Below, in pieces: positions 51,742 to 59,656 of a stretch of 64,000 nucleotides of DNA. Source of the stretch: Micrococcaceae bacterium Sec5.1. GTDB lineage: Bacteria; Actinomycetota; Actinomycetes; Actinomycetales; Micrococcaceae. The DNA lies in assembly GCA_039636795.1 (NCBI GenBank), contig CP143430.1:1054001-1118000 (forward strand), given 5' to 3'. The notes under the pieces are model-generated. The model did not search any database and was not told the origin of the DNA. It saw only the letters and a list, made by a program, of their open reading frames with translations. The position numbers were made by a program, and so were the translations under genes. How positions within the stretch are numbered: the first letter of the stretch is position 1; each line of letters begins with the position of its first letter.

Positions 51742-54330
51742 TCAACCGCCCCACATTGCCTGGTTCAGGGGAGTTACCGTCAGGCTCTCCAGCCGTGCCG
51801 TGCCTCCTTCGGAGAAAGCCGAGATGTGGGTCGCCCCGGCGCTGGGAAAGACTTGGTCCGTGATGGTGGTCAGACCGTCCTGGGCGAAGAGCTCCACTGA
51901 TGCACGGTCCACGTACAGGCGCAGGCGAAGCCGGCCATTGATCAACTCCACCCGCGGGTCCTCTACTGAACTGAAGGCTGCATGGAATCCCTCATTGCCC
52001 GAGTTGGTCCTGTCGACGGCAAGCCGTTTCGTGGACGGAGCATAGCCAATCCGGGTTGCTTCGGTTCCGTTGTCGAGGACTTTCAGGCCAAACGCCGACG
52101 CCGTTCCGGGCGAGAACTCTGCGTCAATCTGGACCACATCTCCTGTGATGGGAAGTGTGGTTGTTCCCGGCGAGATGTCGTGGGCTGGCGCACTGTATGC
52201 GGCCGCCGTGTTCTTCAACGCATCGGCTTGGGACACCACCTGCTGCCGGAGCCGCGGACCCGCGGGGGTCTGGGTTAGTACCACTTCACGCGGCAACGCC
52301 ATGGTCCCCCGCCACGTGGTGGTGGGAGTGTCCTGGCCGTAGTCCCAGTTGTTCATCCAGCCCAGCATGATCCGGTTGCCGCCGGGAGCATTGTTGAAGG
52401 ACACCGTGGCGTAGTAGTCCCTGCCCCAGTCCAGCCAATCGTGCTGCTCGAGGTGGGAGGCATCCGAGGAAACGAATTCGTCCGCGAGGATGTGTCCCCA
52501 GCCGCCGCGGTTGTTGTCTACGATCTTGATGGTGGCTTGGCTGCCTTTGTAGGCGCTGACGTCCCAGGCTTTCCACTCCAGATGTTCGGAGTCGTTGCCG
52601 GTGGCGGTACGGACTGTTTGACCATTGACCACAAGGTTCACGGTGGTTTCAGCACTCCTGGGCTTCGCCGGTTCCGAACCCAACACCATGTTGTCCAGCG
52701 TCAGGTGCCCCCATGGCCCGGTTGCGTTGTCCACAATCCGGATGCGGGCGATCTGGCCGTACCAGGGTGAAACGTTCCAGTTCTGCCAGTTCAGGTCGCC
52801 CGAATTCGTGCCCGTTGAGGTACGCACCGGCACGCCTCCCACCAGCAGGTCAACCTGGAGTTCTCCGTTGGTGCGGCTGCCGCCGCCCAGAAGGAAGCCG
52901 ATGTTGGTGTTGGTCAGGTAAAACTCGGGGGAGGTGATGGTGCCGACGTTGTTGTCCTGGTACGGGCCGCCTTCGAACGTGTTGATCCGTTTCCCGATGG
53001 CGAATTCACCGCCCGACGTCGAGGGGTTCAGCGCCGCCTGGAAGTCGCCGGTGAGCTGCCAGCCGGCTTGTGTGAGCGTCCCGGAGTAGTCGAAGCCGTC
53101 GAACAGCAGGTAGACCGGCGGGGCCTGGTTTCCCGACTGCTTGCCGGCTTCCTGCGGGTGTTTTCCGCCGCCGGCGAGGAAGTTGAGGTAGTCCTTGTCC
53201 AGCGTGAAAGGTGCTGATTCCATGGTGCCTACGGGTGCATCTCCACCATGGAAGCCGTTAATCAGCCCGGCTCCGATGCTGCCAGAAACCGCCATTTGTC
53301 CTGAGAGACTTCCCGAGGCGGGGGCGCTTCCCCAAGGCCCGGAACTGTTTGACGGATCGTTCTGGACGTTCCACCCGGTGTAATTGCCACCGTTAAAGCC
53401 GGCAAGGACGTTTCCGGGAGGAAGTTGGCTGGCGGGATCGATGTTCTCGGCAGTGAAGGACGTGCCGTTGAAGGTTCCGACGAAGTATTGTCCGCCGCTG
53501 CCGCCGGCGACGGCTCCGGGGTTGATGTTCACAGAGAGGACCCACTTGACGTTGTTTGGGTCTCCATCGACGGCGAGTGGGAACAGATCAGGGCATTCCC
53601 ACTGCCCTCCGGTCGCATTTGCCGGACCGAAGTCATCCAGGTAGTTCCATTGCTTCAGGTCGTTGCTCTTATATAAGAGGACACGGTGTTCGTCGGCTTC
53701 AACGGCTGCCATGACCCAGTAGTCCGGCCCGGTGGGGGAGTCGTACCAGAAGACTTTGGGGTCTCGGAAGCTGGAAGTGTTCCTGTTCAGGACCGGGTTG
53801 TTGCCGTATTTGGTCCAGGTCTGTCCGTCGTCAGTGCTGAAGGCCAGTGACTGTGCTTGTTTACCCGCGAGGGTGGGGTGGGCCCCGGTGTAATTGCTTG
53901 TGTAGATGGCTACCAACGGCGGATTTTGGAGAGTCCCGAGTCCGCTGGTGTTCTGGGTGTCCACCACCACGGATCCGGAGAAGATTTCCTCGATCACCTG
54001 TCCGGATCCGTTGAAACCCCGTGGAATGGCGAGTGGTTGTTCCTCCCAGTGGATCAGGTCGGTGGAGGAAGCGTGGCCCCAGCTCATGTCTCCCCAACGT
54101 GTTCCGTTGGGGTTGTACTGGTAATACATGTGGTACTTCCCGTTGTGGAACACGAGTCCGTTGGGATCGTTCATCCAGTTCGCTTCCGGCGTGTAGTGCA
54201 GGTACGGCCGGTATTGCTGGGTGGCCGGATCCGGGTCGGTGGCCTGGGCGGTGGTGGCCACGGAGAATGAGGCAGCGGTGAGTGCCACGGCCGCCCCAAT
54301 CGACATTAAGGCTTTGGTGCGTCTTGTCAT
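51742..54330 (-). CDS. Secreted GH32 fructan hydrolase (levanase/exo-inulinase type) with a large insertion in the catalytic fold
   Basis: 862 residues from ATG 54330, supported by GAAAGG ten bases upstream. Signal peptide to about residue 31. GH32 landmarks: nucleophile in WMNDPNG (Asp55), RDP in SSFRDPKVFWYD (Asp190) and acid/base Glu in QWECPDLFPL (Glu245). Between about 303 and 628, where the homologous gene at 62125-63657 has a short loop, lies a ~325-residue insert with repeated beta-sandwich motifs (FLAGGG / FLLGGG; IVDNATGPWGHL / IVDNNRGGWGHI). The last propeller blade (WLDWGRDYYATVSF) and C-terminal beta-sandwich follow. Releases fructose from fructans outside the cell; exact linkage specificity not determined. 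Confidence 0.9.
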   Translation of the reverse strand: MTRRTKALMSIGAAVALTAASFSVATTAQATDPDPATQQYRPYLHYTPEANWMNDPNGLVFHNGKYHMYYQYNPNGTRWGDMSWGHASSTDLIHWEEQPLAIPRGFNGSGQVIEEIFSGSVVVDTQNTSGLGTLQNPPLVAIYTSNYTGAHPTLAGKQAQSLAFSTDDGQTWTKYGNNPVLNRNTSSFRDPKVFWYDSPTGPDYWVMAAVEADEHRVLLYKSNDLKQWNYLDDFGPANATGGQWECPDLFPLAVDGDPNNVKWVLSVNINPGAVAGGSGGQYFVGTFNGTSFTAENIDPASQLPPGNVLAGFNGGNYTGWNVQNDPSNSSGPWGSAPASGSLSGQMAVSGSIGAGLINGFHGGDAPVGTMESAPFTLDKDYLNFLAGGGKHPQEAGKQSGNQAPPVYLLFDGFDYSGTLTQAGWQLTGDFQAALNPSTSGGEFAIGKRINTFEGGPYQDNNVGTITSPEFYLTNTNIGFLLGGGSRTNGELQVDLLVGGVPVRTSTGTNSGDLNWQNWNVSPWYGQIARIRIVDNATGPWGHLTLDNMVLGSEPAKPRSAETTVNLVVNGQTVRTATGNDSEHLEWKAWDVSAYKGSQATIKIVDNNRGGWGHILADEFVSSDASHLEQHDWLDWGRDYYATVSFNNAPGGNRIMLGWMNNWDYGQDTPTTTWRGTMALPREVVLTQTPAGPRLRQQVVSQADALKNTAAAYSAPAHDISPGTTTLPITGDVVQIDAEFSPGTASAFGLKVLDNGTEATRIGYAPSTKRLAVDRTNSGNEGFHAAFSSVEDPRVELINGRLRLRLYVDRASVELFAQDGLTTITDQVFPSAGATHISAFSEGGTARLESLTVTPLNQAMWGG

Positions 54331-54370
54331 CGTTGACAGACCTTTCGTCAAGGGCTTGCGTTGCAGGATG

Positions 54371-54411
54371 ACGACGGCGGACCCGCCTTGTCGGGCGACG
54401 CCCGCCGTCGT
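54371..54411 (-). terminator. Hairpin between inulin fructotransferase and GH32 genes
   Basis: ACGACGGCGG (54371-54380) pairs with CCGCCGTCGT (54402-54411), with inner pairing possible. It ends or attenuates the upstream (minus-strand) transcript before the GH32 gene. Confidence 0.65.
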
Positions 54412-54452
54412 CGTTACTTATGCCGTGCTGTTGCGACTGTTACGTCGTGCGG

Positions 54453-55658
54453 TTACGGCGTTGCCCTGAACGCGTAGTTGGACGCGTACCTCACCACCTG
54501 GTTGCTATCGCCGCTGTCCAGAACCTTGGACCCGGAAGTCGAAGCATCCAGGACGACCGTGTGCACCGCAATGGCCGAGACGGTGTTGTTGGTGGCGATG
54601 TAATTGTTGTTTCCGGAAGCCACCAGGATGATAGTGGGCGTCTGCCCCGATGGCGTGACCGACCCCGAAACGACGTCGTAGCTGAAGTGGTTTCCAGTAA
54701 CCGTGTTGTTGCTGCCCGCTATGTGCACCAGTCCGAAGAGATCATCCAAGCCGTTGTTGTAAGGCTTGAGGGGATCGAACGGTTCCATCTGGCGCAGGAA
54801 GTGATTGGCTCCAACGAGGTTTTCCGTGCAGCTTCCTTCGAAATTCACCATGCCGGGGTAGAAGGCATGGAAGCGGTTGGACGTAATGGAAGAGCGCGTG
54901 CAGTCCTTGAAGTGCACGCTGCTCTTGCCCCGGGGGAAGACGTTGTTGCCCGTGACCAACAGGCCCATGTGTCCCTCGGCGAAGATCGAGAATCCCACGA
55001 AGCCGGCGCCAATGAGGTTGTCGGTGACTTTCGAGGCCTGGCCGGATCCTGTCAGTTCAACGCATGATCCACATTCAGCAAGGAAGTTGCTGCTGACGCT
55101 CAGGGCATCGGTATCCCTCACCACAAGCCCATGCTCGAGGTAAACCATTCCCATGCGTTCCACCCGGCAGGAATCGTTGGCGGAATCGAAGCGGATGCCG
55201 GTTTTGCCGTTGGTGTAGTCGTTTTCGTTGGAGCCGAAGGACACACCGTCGAGGCAGAAGTTCTCGAACACCACCCCGCTGATCCGTGGATCGCCTGTGC
55301 GGTAGACCCGGAAGGCGTCCGTGTTCCCGTCGGTGTTTTCCACCCGCACGCGGCTGGCGCCGGGGTTGATCTCGTGCCAGCCCGAGGTGTTGCCGGCGTT
55401 GTAGCGGATGCTCAGCGAGGTGAAGCCATGGCCCGATCCACGAATGGTCAGGAAGCTGATGTCCACATTCACCCTGGTCTTCAAGGAGTAGTCTCCCGGT
55501 GGAATGTAGATCACGGCACCGGGTTTGGACGCCTGGCTGGTCTGCTGGCTCTTGATGTCAGCGATGATGCTGTTGATGATGAGCCCGATGTCGTTGTACG
55601 GGGTGGCGGACGGATTCCCTGGCACGCTCCAGGTGGTGACGTCGTAGACGGTGGTCAA
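54453..55658 (-). CDS. Inulin fructotransferase, DFA III-forming (GH91)
   Basis: 401 residues, right-handed parallel beta-helix. Reads as mature GH91 from its first residues (YDVTTWSVPGNP, IINSIIADIKSQQTSQASKP, AVIYIPPGDYSLKTRV). The probable catalytic pair is Asp184 and Glu195 in DALSVSSNFLAECG, the same 11-residue spacing as I recall for characterised members. It turns inulin into difructose dianhydride III. The TTG start has GAGGAG eight bases upstream and a TGA in frame just before it, so no signal peptide is joined. Enzymes of this type are normally exported; a Tat leader frame lies separately at 55851-56033. Confidence 0.9.
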   Translation of the reverse strand: MTTVYDVTTWSVPGNPSATPYNDIGLIINSIIADIKSQQTSQASKPGAVIYIPPGDYSLKTRVNVDISFLTIRGSGHGFTSLSIRYNAGNTSGWHEINPGASRVRVENTDGNTDAFRVYRTGDPRISGVVFENFCLDGVSFGSNENDYTNGKTGIRFDSANDSCRVERMGMVYLEHGLVVRDTDALSVSSNFLAECGSCVELTGSGQASKVTDNLIGAGFVGFSIFAEGHMGLLVTGNNVFPRGKSSVHFKDCTRSSITSNRFHAFYPGMVNFEGSCTENLVGANHFLRQMEPFDPLKPYNNGLDDLFGLVHIAGSNNTVTGNHFSYDVVSGSVTPSGQTPTIILVASGNNNYIATNNTVSAIAVHTVVLDASTSGSKVLDSGDSNQVVRYASNYAFRATP

Positions 55659-55800
55659 AGCTGGTTCTCCTCACATCGTTGGGGGACTGAACTGTGCTGC
55701 TTCTCTTTAAGTGCGTCCGGAACCGCTGGCGCCGTGGTCTGCATGCTCGCTCGTGCCTCGCTTAGACGCATGCTGCGGCACGCCTCCGGCGGTTCCGGGC

Positions 55801-55866
55801 GGTTCTACAGACGGGTGGTTCTACAGTCGGCTGCTCTATAGACGGTCGCTTTACAGGACGCCGATC
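55801..55866 (-). repeat. Degenerate 16-nt tandem repeat with stop codons
   Basis: About four units, best seen as GGTTCTACAGACGGGT, GGTTCTACAGTCGGCT and two more diverged ones. On the minus strand the units contain CTGTAG/CTGTAA, giving stops. One of these ends the Tat leader frame. Confidence 0.6.
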
Positions 55867-56033
55867 AAGTGGCGGTGCCCCTGTTGCCGGGGACCGGCGT
55901 CGAGCGCTGCTGCCACTTGTTCAGGTGCTGCGGCGGCAGCGTTGCCGGTGGCCGCTACAGCGAAGGCGACGGCCGCCGACGCCGTGAGGGCGCGGAGCAC
56001 ACTCCGTCGGCTGATGTCCGGGATGGGTTTCAT
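55851..56033 (-). CDS. Tat signal peptide reading frame, apparently the detached leader of inulin fructotransferase
   Basis: 60 residues: MKPIPDISRRSVLRALTASA, an RR motif (SRRSVLRA), hydrophobic stretch and Ala-rich cleavage region (GNAAAAAPEQ), then about 22 residues to a stop. AAAGGAG precedes the ATG at 56033. Alone it would make only a leader peptide. GH91 inulin fructotransferases carry such leaders, and the mature enzyme begins 193 bases downstream in another reading context. It may be a broken gene or a remnant; a sequencing error cannot be excluded. Confidence 0.6.
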   Translation of the reverse strand: MKPIPDISRRSVLRALTASAAVAFAVAATGNAAAAAPEQVAAALDAGPRQQGHRHLIGVL

Positions 56034-56107
56034 ACGTTCTCCTTTGAATGGGGGATCCCAACTGGGTAGGGCGGATGCCAAAGCCTTGAAACATCCGCCA
56101 AAATATG

Positions 56108-56121
56108 CCAAAACGGTTTAG
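56108..56121. promoter_or_regulatory. LacI-type operator, inulin fructotransferase side
   Basis: CCAAAACGGTTTAG, an imperfect palindrome around ACGGT, upstream of the minus-strand GH91/GH32 genes. Further CCAAAA half-sites occur at about 56099 and 56170-56186. Confidence 0.5.
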
Positions 56122-56193
56122 CTACCTGCGTCGATGACTCTAGGGGTGGGCTGTCTGGCCCGTCAAGAGCCAAAACTGGCCAAAATGTGACGC

Positions 56194-56223
56194 TTGACAT
56201 AGTTGGGAAATCGGGCCTATGGT
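56194..56223 (+). promoter_or_regulatory. Promoter of the DFA III utilisation operon
   Basis: TTGACA (56194-56199), 18-base spacer, TATGGT (56218-56223). It faces the ABC importer genes. Confidence 0.75.
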
Positions 56224-56232
56224 GTTGCCAAG

Positions 56233-56249
56233 TCGTTTTGGCAAAACGA
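56233..56249. promoter_or_regulatory. LacI-type operator at the transcription start of the DFA III operon
   Basis: TCGTTTTGGCAAAACGA, a 17-bp palindrome with a single central mismatch position, ten bases after the -10 box. Placement fits repression by the LacI protein at 61076-62128. Confidence 0.75.
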
Positions 56250-56302
56250 TTCTCCATCCCCAAAGATTCTTTCAATCCCGTTCGAAGAGAAAGTCGACAG
56301 CG

Positions 56303-57583
56303 ATGTCCACTCGAAAGACCATCTCCAGACTCGTCACACTCGGCGGCCTCTGCACTGCCGTCGCACTCGCAGCTACGGGTTGCGGTGCCGGGGGCCCCGC
56401 ACCAACATCCGGAAGCGCATCCAGCACAGTCAACGTCCTGGTGGAAGCAGGAGGCCACGCCGAGCTCACAGGCGTTGCCCAGCAATGCAAGAAAGACACC
56501 GGCCTCGACGTCAACTTCGTCGAACTGCCCTATGACGGCATGTTCAACCGGCTCTCCAGTGAGTTCTCCTCCGGCAACGTTTCCTTCGACGTCGCGGCAT
56601 TGGACTCCGTGTGGCTCCCCAGCTTCAAGGATGCAGTCCAGCCAATCGATGAACTGTTCACCGATGAAGCCAAGAAGGACATTTTCCCCGCCCTCGTGAA
56701 GGAAGCCAACGTTGACGGCCACTTCATCGGAATGCCGGCATGGACCAACGCAGAGATCATCCTGTACCGCAAGGATCTCTTCGAGGACGCCAAGAACAAG
56801 GCAGATTTCAAGGCAAAGTACGGCTACGACCTGGCAGCTCCCACCACGTGGAAGCAGTACCAGGACATCTCCGAATTCTTCACCAAGGACGGCATGTATG
56901 GCACGGACGTGAAGGGCGCCGTGGAAACGGAATGGCTTGCCCACGTCCTGCAGGCCGGCTCGCCGATGGTCCTTGATGCGAACAACAACGTGATCATCGA
57001 TAACGCTGCCCACAAGGAAGCGCTCGACTTCTACGTCAGCCTCACCAAGGACGCCCCTCCGGGTGCTGCACAGGTTGACTGGGCCGCGGCACAGAACCTG
57101 TTCAACCAGGGCAAGACCGCCATGACCCGCTTCTGGGCCCACGCCTACCGGCAGATCCCCAAGGACTCTCCCGTTGCAGGCAAGGTGGGAGCTGCGGCGA
57201 TGATTGGCGGCAGCGCCGGCGTCGCGGGTGTTCCGGGCCCGTGGTACCTGTCCGTACCCAAGGCGACCAAGAACGCGGATGCAGCCAAGAAGTTCATCAA
57301 GTGCGCGTACGACTACAACAGCATGGGTGTGGAATCCAGCCTCGGACTCGCCTCGCGCATCTCAGCGTTTGAGAAGTACCAGAACCAGCCGGGCTATGAG
57401 AGCTTCAAGCCGCTGATCGAAACCCTGAACGGCAAGGCAACCGCAACGCGTCCGGCAACAGCCAAGTGGCAGCAGATTGTGGACACCGTGCTGGTTCCGC
57501 TCCTGCAGAAGGCTGTAGCTGGCGGCGACTCCGCCACCCTCCTGGCTGACGCCAAGAAGCAGATCCAGGACCTCCTCAAGTAA
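56303..57583 (+). CDS. ABC transporter substrate-binding lipoprotein, probable DFA III/fructooligosaccharide
   Basis: 426 residues from ATG 56303, MSTRKTISRLVTLGGLCTAV with lipobox LAATGC; the frame is open further upstream, but that part overlaps the promoter and operator. Family 1 solute-binding protein (MalE-like), with VEAGGHAELTGVAQQCKKDT, PAWTNAEIILYRKDLFEDAK and KNADAAKKFIKCAYDYNSMG. Located first in the operon with two permeases and the cytoplasmic GH91 and GH32 enzymes. No dedicated ATPase is encoded; a shared MsiK-type ATPase is likely. Confidence 0.87.
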   Translation: MSTRKTISRLVTLGGLCTAVALAATGCGAGGPAPTSGSASSTVNVLVEAGGHAELTGVAQQCKKDTGLDVNFVELPYDGMFNRLSSEFSSGNVSFDVAALDSVWLPSFKDAVQPIDELFTDEAKKDIFPALVKEANVDGHFIGMPAWTNAEIILYRKDLFEDAKNKADFKAKYGYDLAAPTTWKQYQDISEFFTKDGMYGTDVKGAVETEWLAHVLQAGSPMVLDANNNVIIDNAAHKEALDFYVSLTKDAPPGAAQVDWAAAQNLFNQGKTAMTRFWAHAYRQIPKDSPVAGKVGAAAMIGGSAGVAGVPGPWYLSVPKATKNADAAKKFIKCAYDYNSMGVESSLGLASRISAFEKYQNQPGYESFKPLIETLNGKATATRPATAKWQQIVDTVLVPLLQKAVAGGDSATLLADAKKQIQDLLK

Positions 57584-57589
57584 AAGACT

Positions 57590-57630
57590 CCGCGGCCGGC
57601 ACCAGCCGACTCAGCCGGTGCCGGCCGCGG
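57590..57630 (+). other. Hairpin between binding-protein and permease genes
   Basis: Perfect 14-bp stem CCGCGGCCGGCACC (57590-57603) with its complement (57617-57630), 13-base loop and no T-run. Same position as the hairpin in the inositol importer operon. Confidence 0.75.
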
Positions 57631-57654
57631 TCCCAACAAACAGAAGAGAAAATC

Positions 57655-58542
57655 GTGCGTATCTCCGATCGCCGCTTCGCCCTATACCTGATGACCCCAG
57701 CGGCACTGTTCCTGGCCGTGTTTGTGGCCTACCCGCTGTTCCGCCTCGTCGCAGACAGCTTCTTCAAGATCTCGCCCATCGCGGGCGGCCCGCGTGACTT
57801 TGTCGGATTCCAAAACTACGCTGCAGCGTTCGCCTCCGAAGCCTTCATGGGTGCCGGCTGGCGAACCCTGGCTTACACAGTAGTGGTGGTGACGCTCGAG
57901 TTCGCGCTCGGCCTGGGGATGGCCCTCCTGTTCACCACGCTCGGACGCAAGTCCCAGATCTGGCGAACGGTCTTCCTTTACCCGCTGATGATTGCGCCGA
58001 TCGTGGCCGGCCTGCTCTGGAAGTTCCTGATGATCGATAACTTCGGCCTCATCGGGACCATCCTGCATCAAGCAGGGATCCTCTCCAACCCCAACCAGAT
58101 CGGCTGGCTCTCGGACCCGAACATCGTGCTGTTCTCGGTAGCCGTCCCGGACATCTGGCTCACGACGTCCTTCATGTGCCTGGTCCTGTTCGCCGGCCTC
58201 CAAAACATCCCCGGCGACCTCATCGAGGCAGCCCGCCTGGACGGCGCCAAGGCACCGGCGCTCCTGTTCCAGATCATCCTTCCGCTCCTCCGCCCGGTGA
58301 TCGCCGTGGCACTGGTGGTCCGCGGAATCGATGCCGCCCGGGCCTTTGACACCATCCTCATCCAAACCAACGGCGGCCCGCAGTCCGCCTCCGAAACCAT
58401 GAGCCTGCTGATCTACCGGACCATGATCCGCTTCGGCGATCCCGGCCTGGCCAGCGCCATGGGCACTATTTACCTGCTGGCGATGCTCGCCGTCGCATTC
58501 TTCGCGGTGGCCACCATCTGGCGGCCAGGAAAGGACAACTGA
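57655..58542 (+). CDS. ABC sugar transporter permease (MalF-like)
   Basis: 295 residues, six hydrophobic segments. N-terminus RFALYLMTPAALFLAVFVAY; the EAA loop is LIEAARLDGAKAPALLFQII. GTG start at 57655, weak GA-rich ribosome site. The stop overlaps the next start by one base (TGATG). Confidence 0.92.
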   Translation: MRISDRRFALYLMTPAALFLAVFVAYPLFRLVADSFFKISPIAGGPRDFVGFQNYAAAFASEAFMGAGWRTLAYTVVVVTLEFALGLGMALLFTTLGRKSQIWRTVFLYPLMIAPIVAGLLWKFLMIDNFGLIGTILHQAGILSNPNQIGWLSDPNIVLFSVAVPDIWLTTSFMCLVLFAGLQNIPGDLIEAARLDGAKAPALLFQIILPLLRPVIAVALVVRGIDAARAFDTILIQTNGGPQSASETMSLLIYRTMIRFGDPGLASAMGTIYLLAMLAVAFFAVATIWRPGKDN

Positions 58543-59609
58543 TGAGCGCCGCAGAAACATCGCACGACGGCGGGACACCGGCTTCCGCTCCTGGCATCAG
58601 GCCGCGCCGGGCAGCAATGGTCGCCCGGCTCACAGCTGCCAAGCACACCCAAGCTGCCGAGCAGACGCAAGCAGCGAAGCAAACACCCGGTGACGCGACG
58701 GGCAAAACTGTGCTGCCGCCGTCGGGGGTTACTGAGCCAAGCGCCCCGCGCAAGCGTCGTGGTGTAAACCGCGAAGGCCTTGAGGCTGGACGTCGCAGCA
58801 CGCGTACCATCCTGTGGATCCTGCTGGCCGCAGCCATGGTGCTGTACGGGTTCCCGTTCCTGTACCTGCTGTTTACGTCCTTCAAAACCCCGATCGATAC
58901 CATCGCCGTTCCACCCACCATCCTTCCCAAGGAATGGACGCTGGAGAATTACGCGAACGCCCTGGGCCGCAGCGGTGTGTTGGCTTCCTTCATCAACAGC
59001 ATCCAGACCGCGATCATCAGCACTCTGCTTTCCCTGGTGCTGGCTGTCCCGGCGGCTTACGGCATCACGCGCTACAAGACTCCGAGCGGCCGGGTGTTCA
59101 TCATGGCCGCACTGGTCACCCGCATGGTGCCGCCGGTAGCAATCGGTATCCCGCTGGCATCCATGATGGCCTCGGCAGGGTTGGCGGATACGCCGATCGC
59201 ATTGTCCATTGCCCACACCACCATTTCCTTGCCGCTCTCCATCTGGCTGATGTCCAGCTTCTTCGAGGCTGTTCCCCGCGACCTGGAAGAGGCAGCAACC
59301 GTGGATGGCTGCAGCAGGCTCGGTGCGCTCTGGCGGGTGGTGATCCCCGTGGTTTCCGGAGGCATCGCCGTCACCGCGATCTTCGCCTTCCTGGCCTCAT
59401 GGAACGAGTTCCTCTTCGCGCTGCTGATGACCGCCATCCGCTCGCAGACCACTCCCGTGGTCATCGCGAACTTCCAGACCCAGTTCGGCCTGGACTGGGG
59501 ATCCATGACGGCGCTGGCCGCCGTGTACTCGATCCCGGTCATCCTTCTCACTCTTCTTCTGCAGCGCAAGATCGTGGCGGGCATGACGCTCGGCGCAGTC
59601 AAGGGCTGA
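58542..59609 (+). CDS. ABC sugar transporter permease (MalG-like)
   Basis: 355 residues. The first ~80 are hydrophilic and Ala/Thr/Gln-rich (KHTQAAEQTQAAKQTP), longer than usual for MalG-type permeases. Then six membrane segments with EAA loop LEEAATVDGCSRLGALWRVV. One-base overlap with the previous permease. Confidence 0.92.
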   Translation: MSAAETSHDGGTPASAPGIRPRRAAMVARLTAAKHTQAAEQTQAAKQTPGDATGKTVLPPSGVTEPSAPRKRRGVNREGLEAGRRSTRTILWILLAAAMVLYGFPFLYLLFTSFKTPIDTIAVPPTILPKEWTLENYANALGRSGVLASFINSIQTAIISTLLSLVLAVPAAYGITRYKTPSGRVFIMAALVTRMVPPVAIGIPLASMMASAGLADTPIALSIAHTTISLPLSIWLMSSFFEAVPRDLEEAATVDGCSRLGALWRVVIPVVSGGIAVTAIFAFLASWNEFLFALLMTAIRSQTTPVVIANFQTQFGLDWGSMTALAAVYSIPVILLTLLLQRKIVAGMTLGAVKG

Positions 59610-59656
59610 GAATCCGTCAAGGGCTGAGAAACCACACCACAAAAAGGGCAGAAGCT

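Noticed and set aside
58814..59656. Longer 5' extension of the cytoplasmic GH91 gene
   Set aside because: This part overlaps the permease gene in another frame; the protein begins normally at 59657 with family sequence from the first residues.
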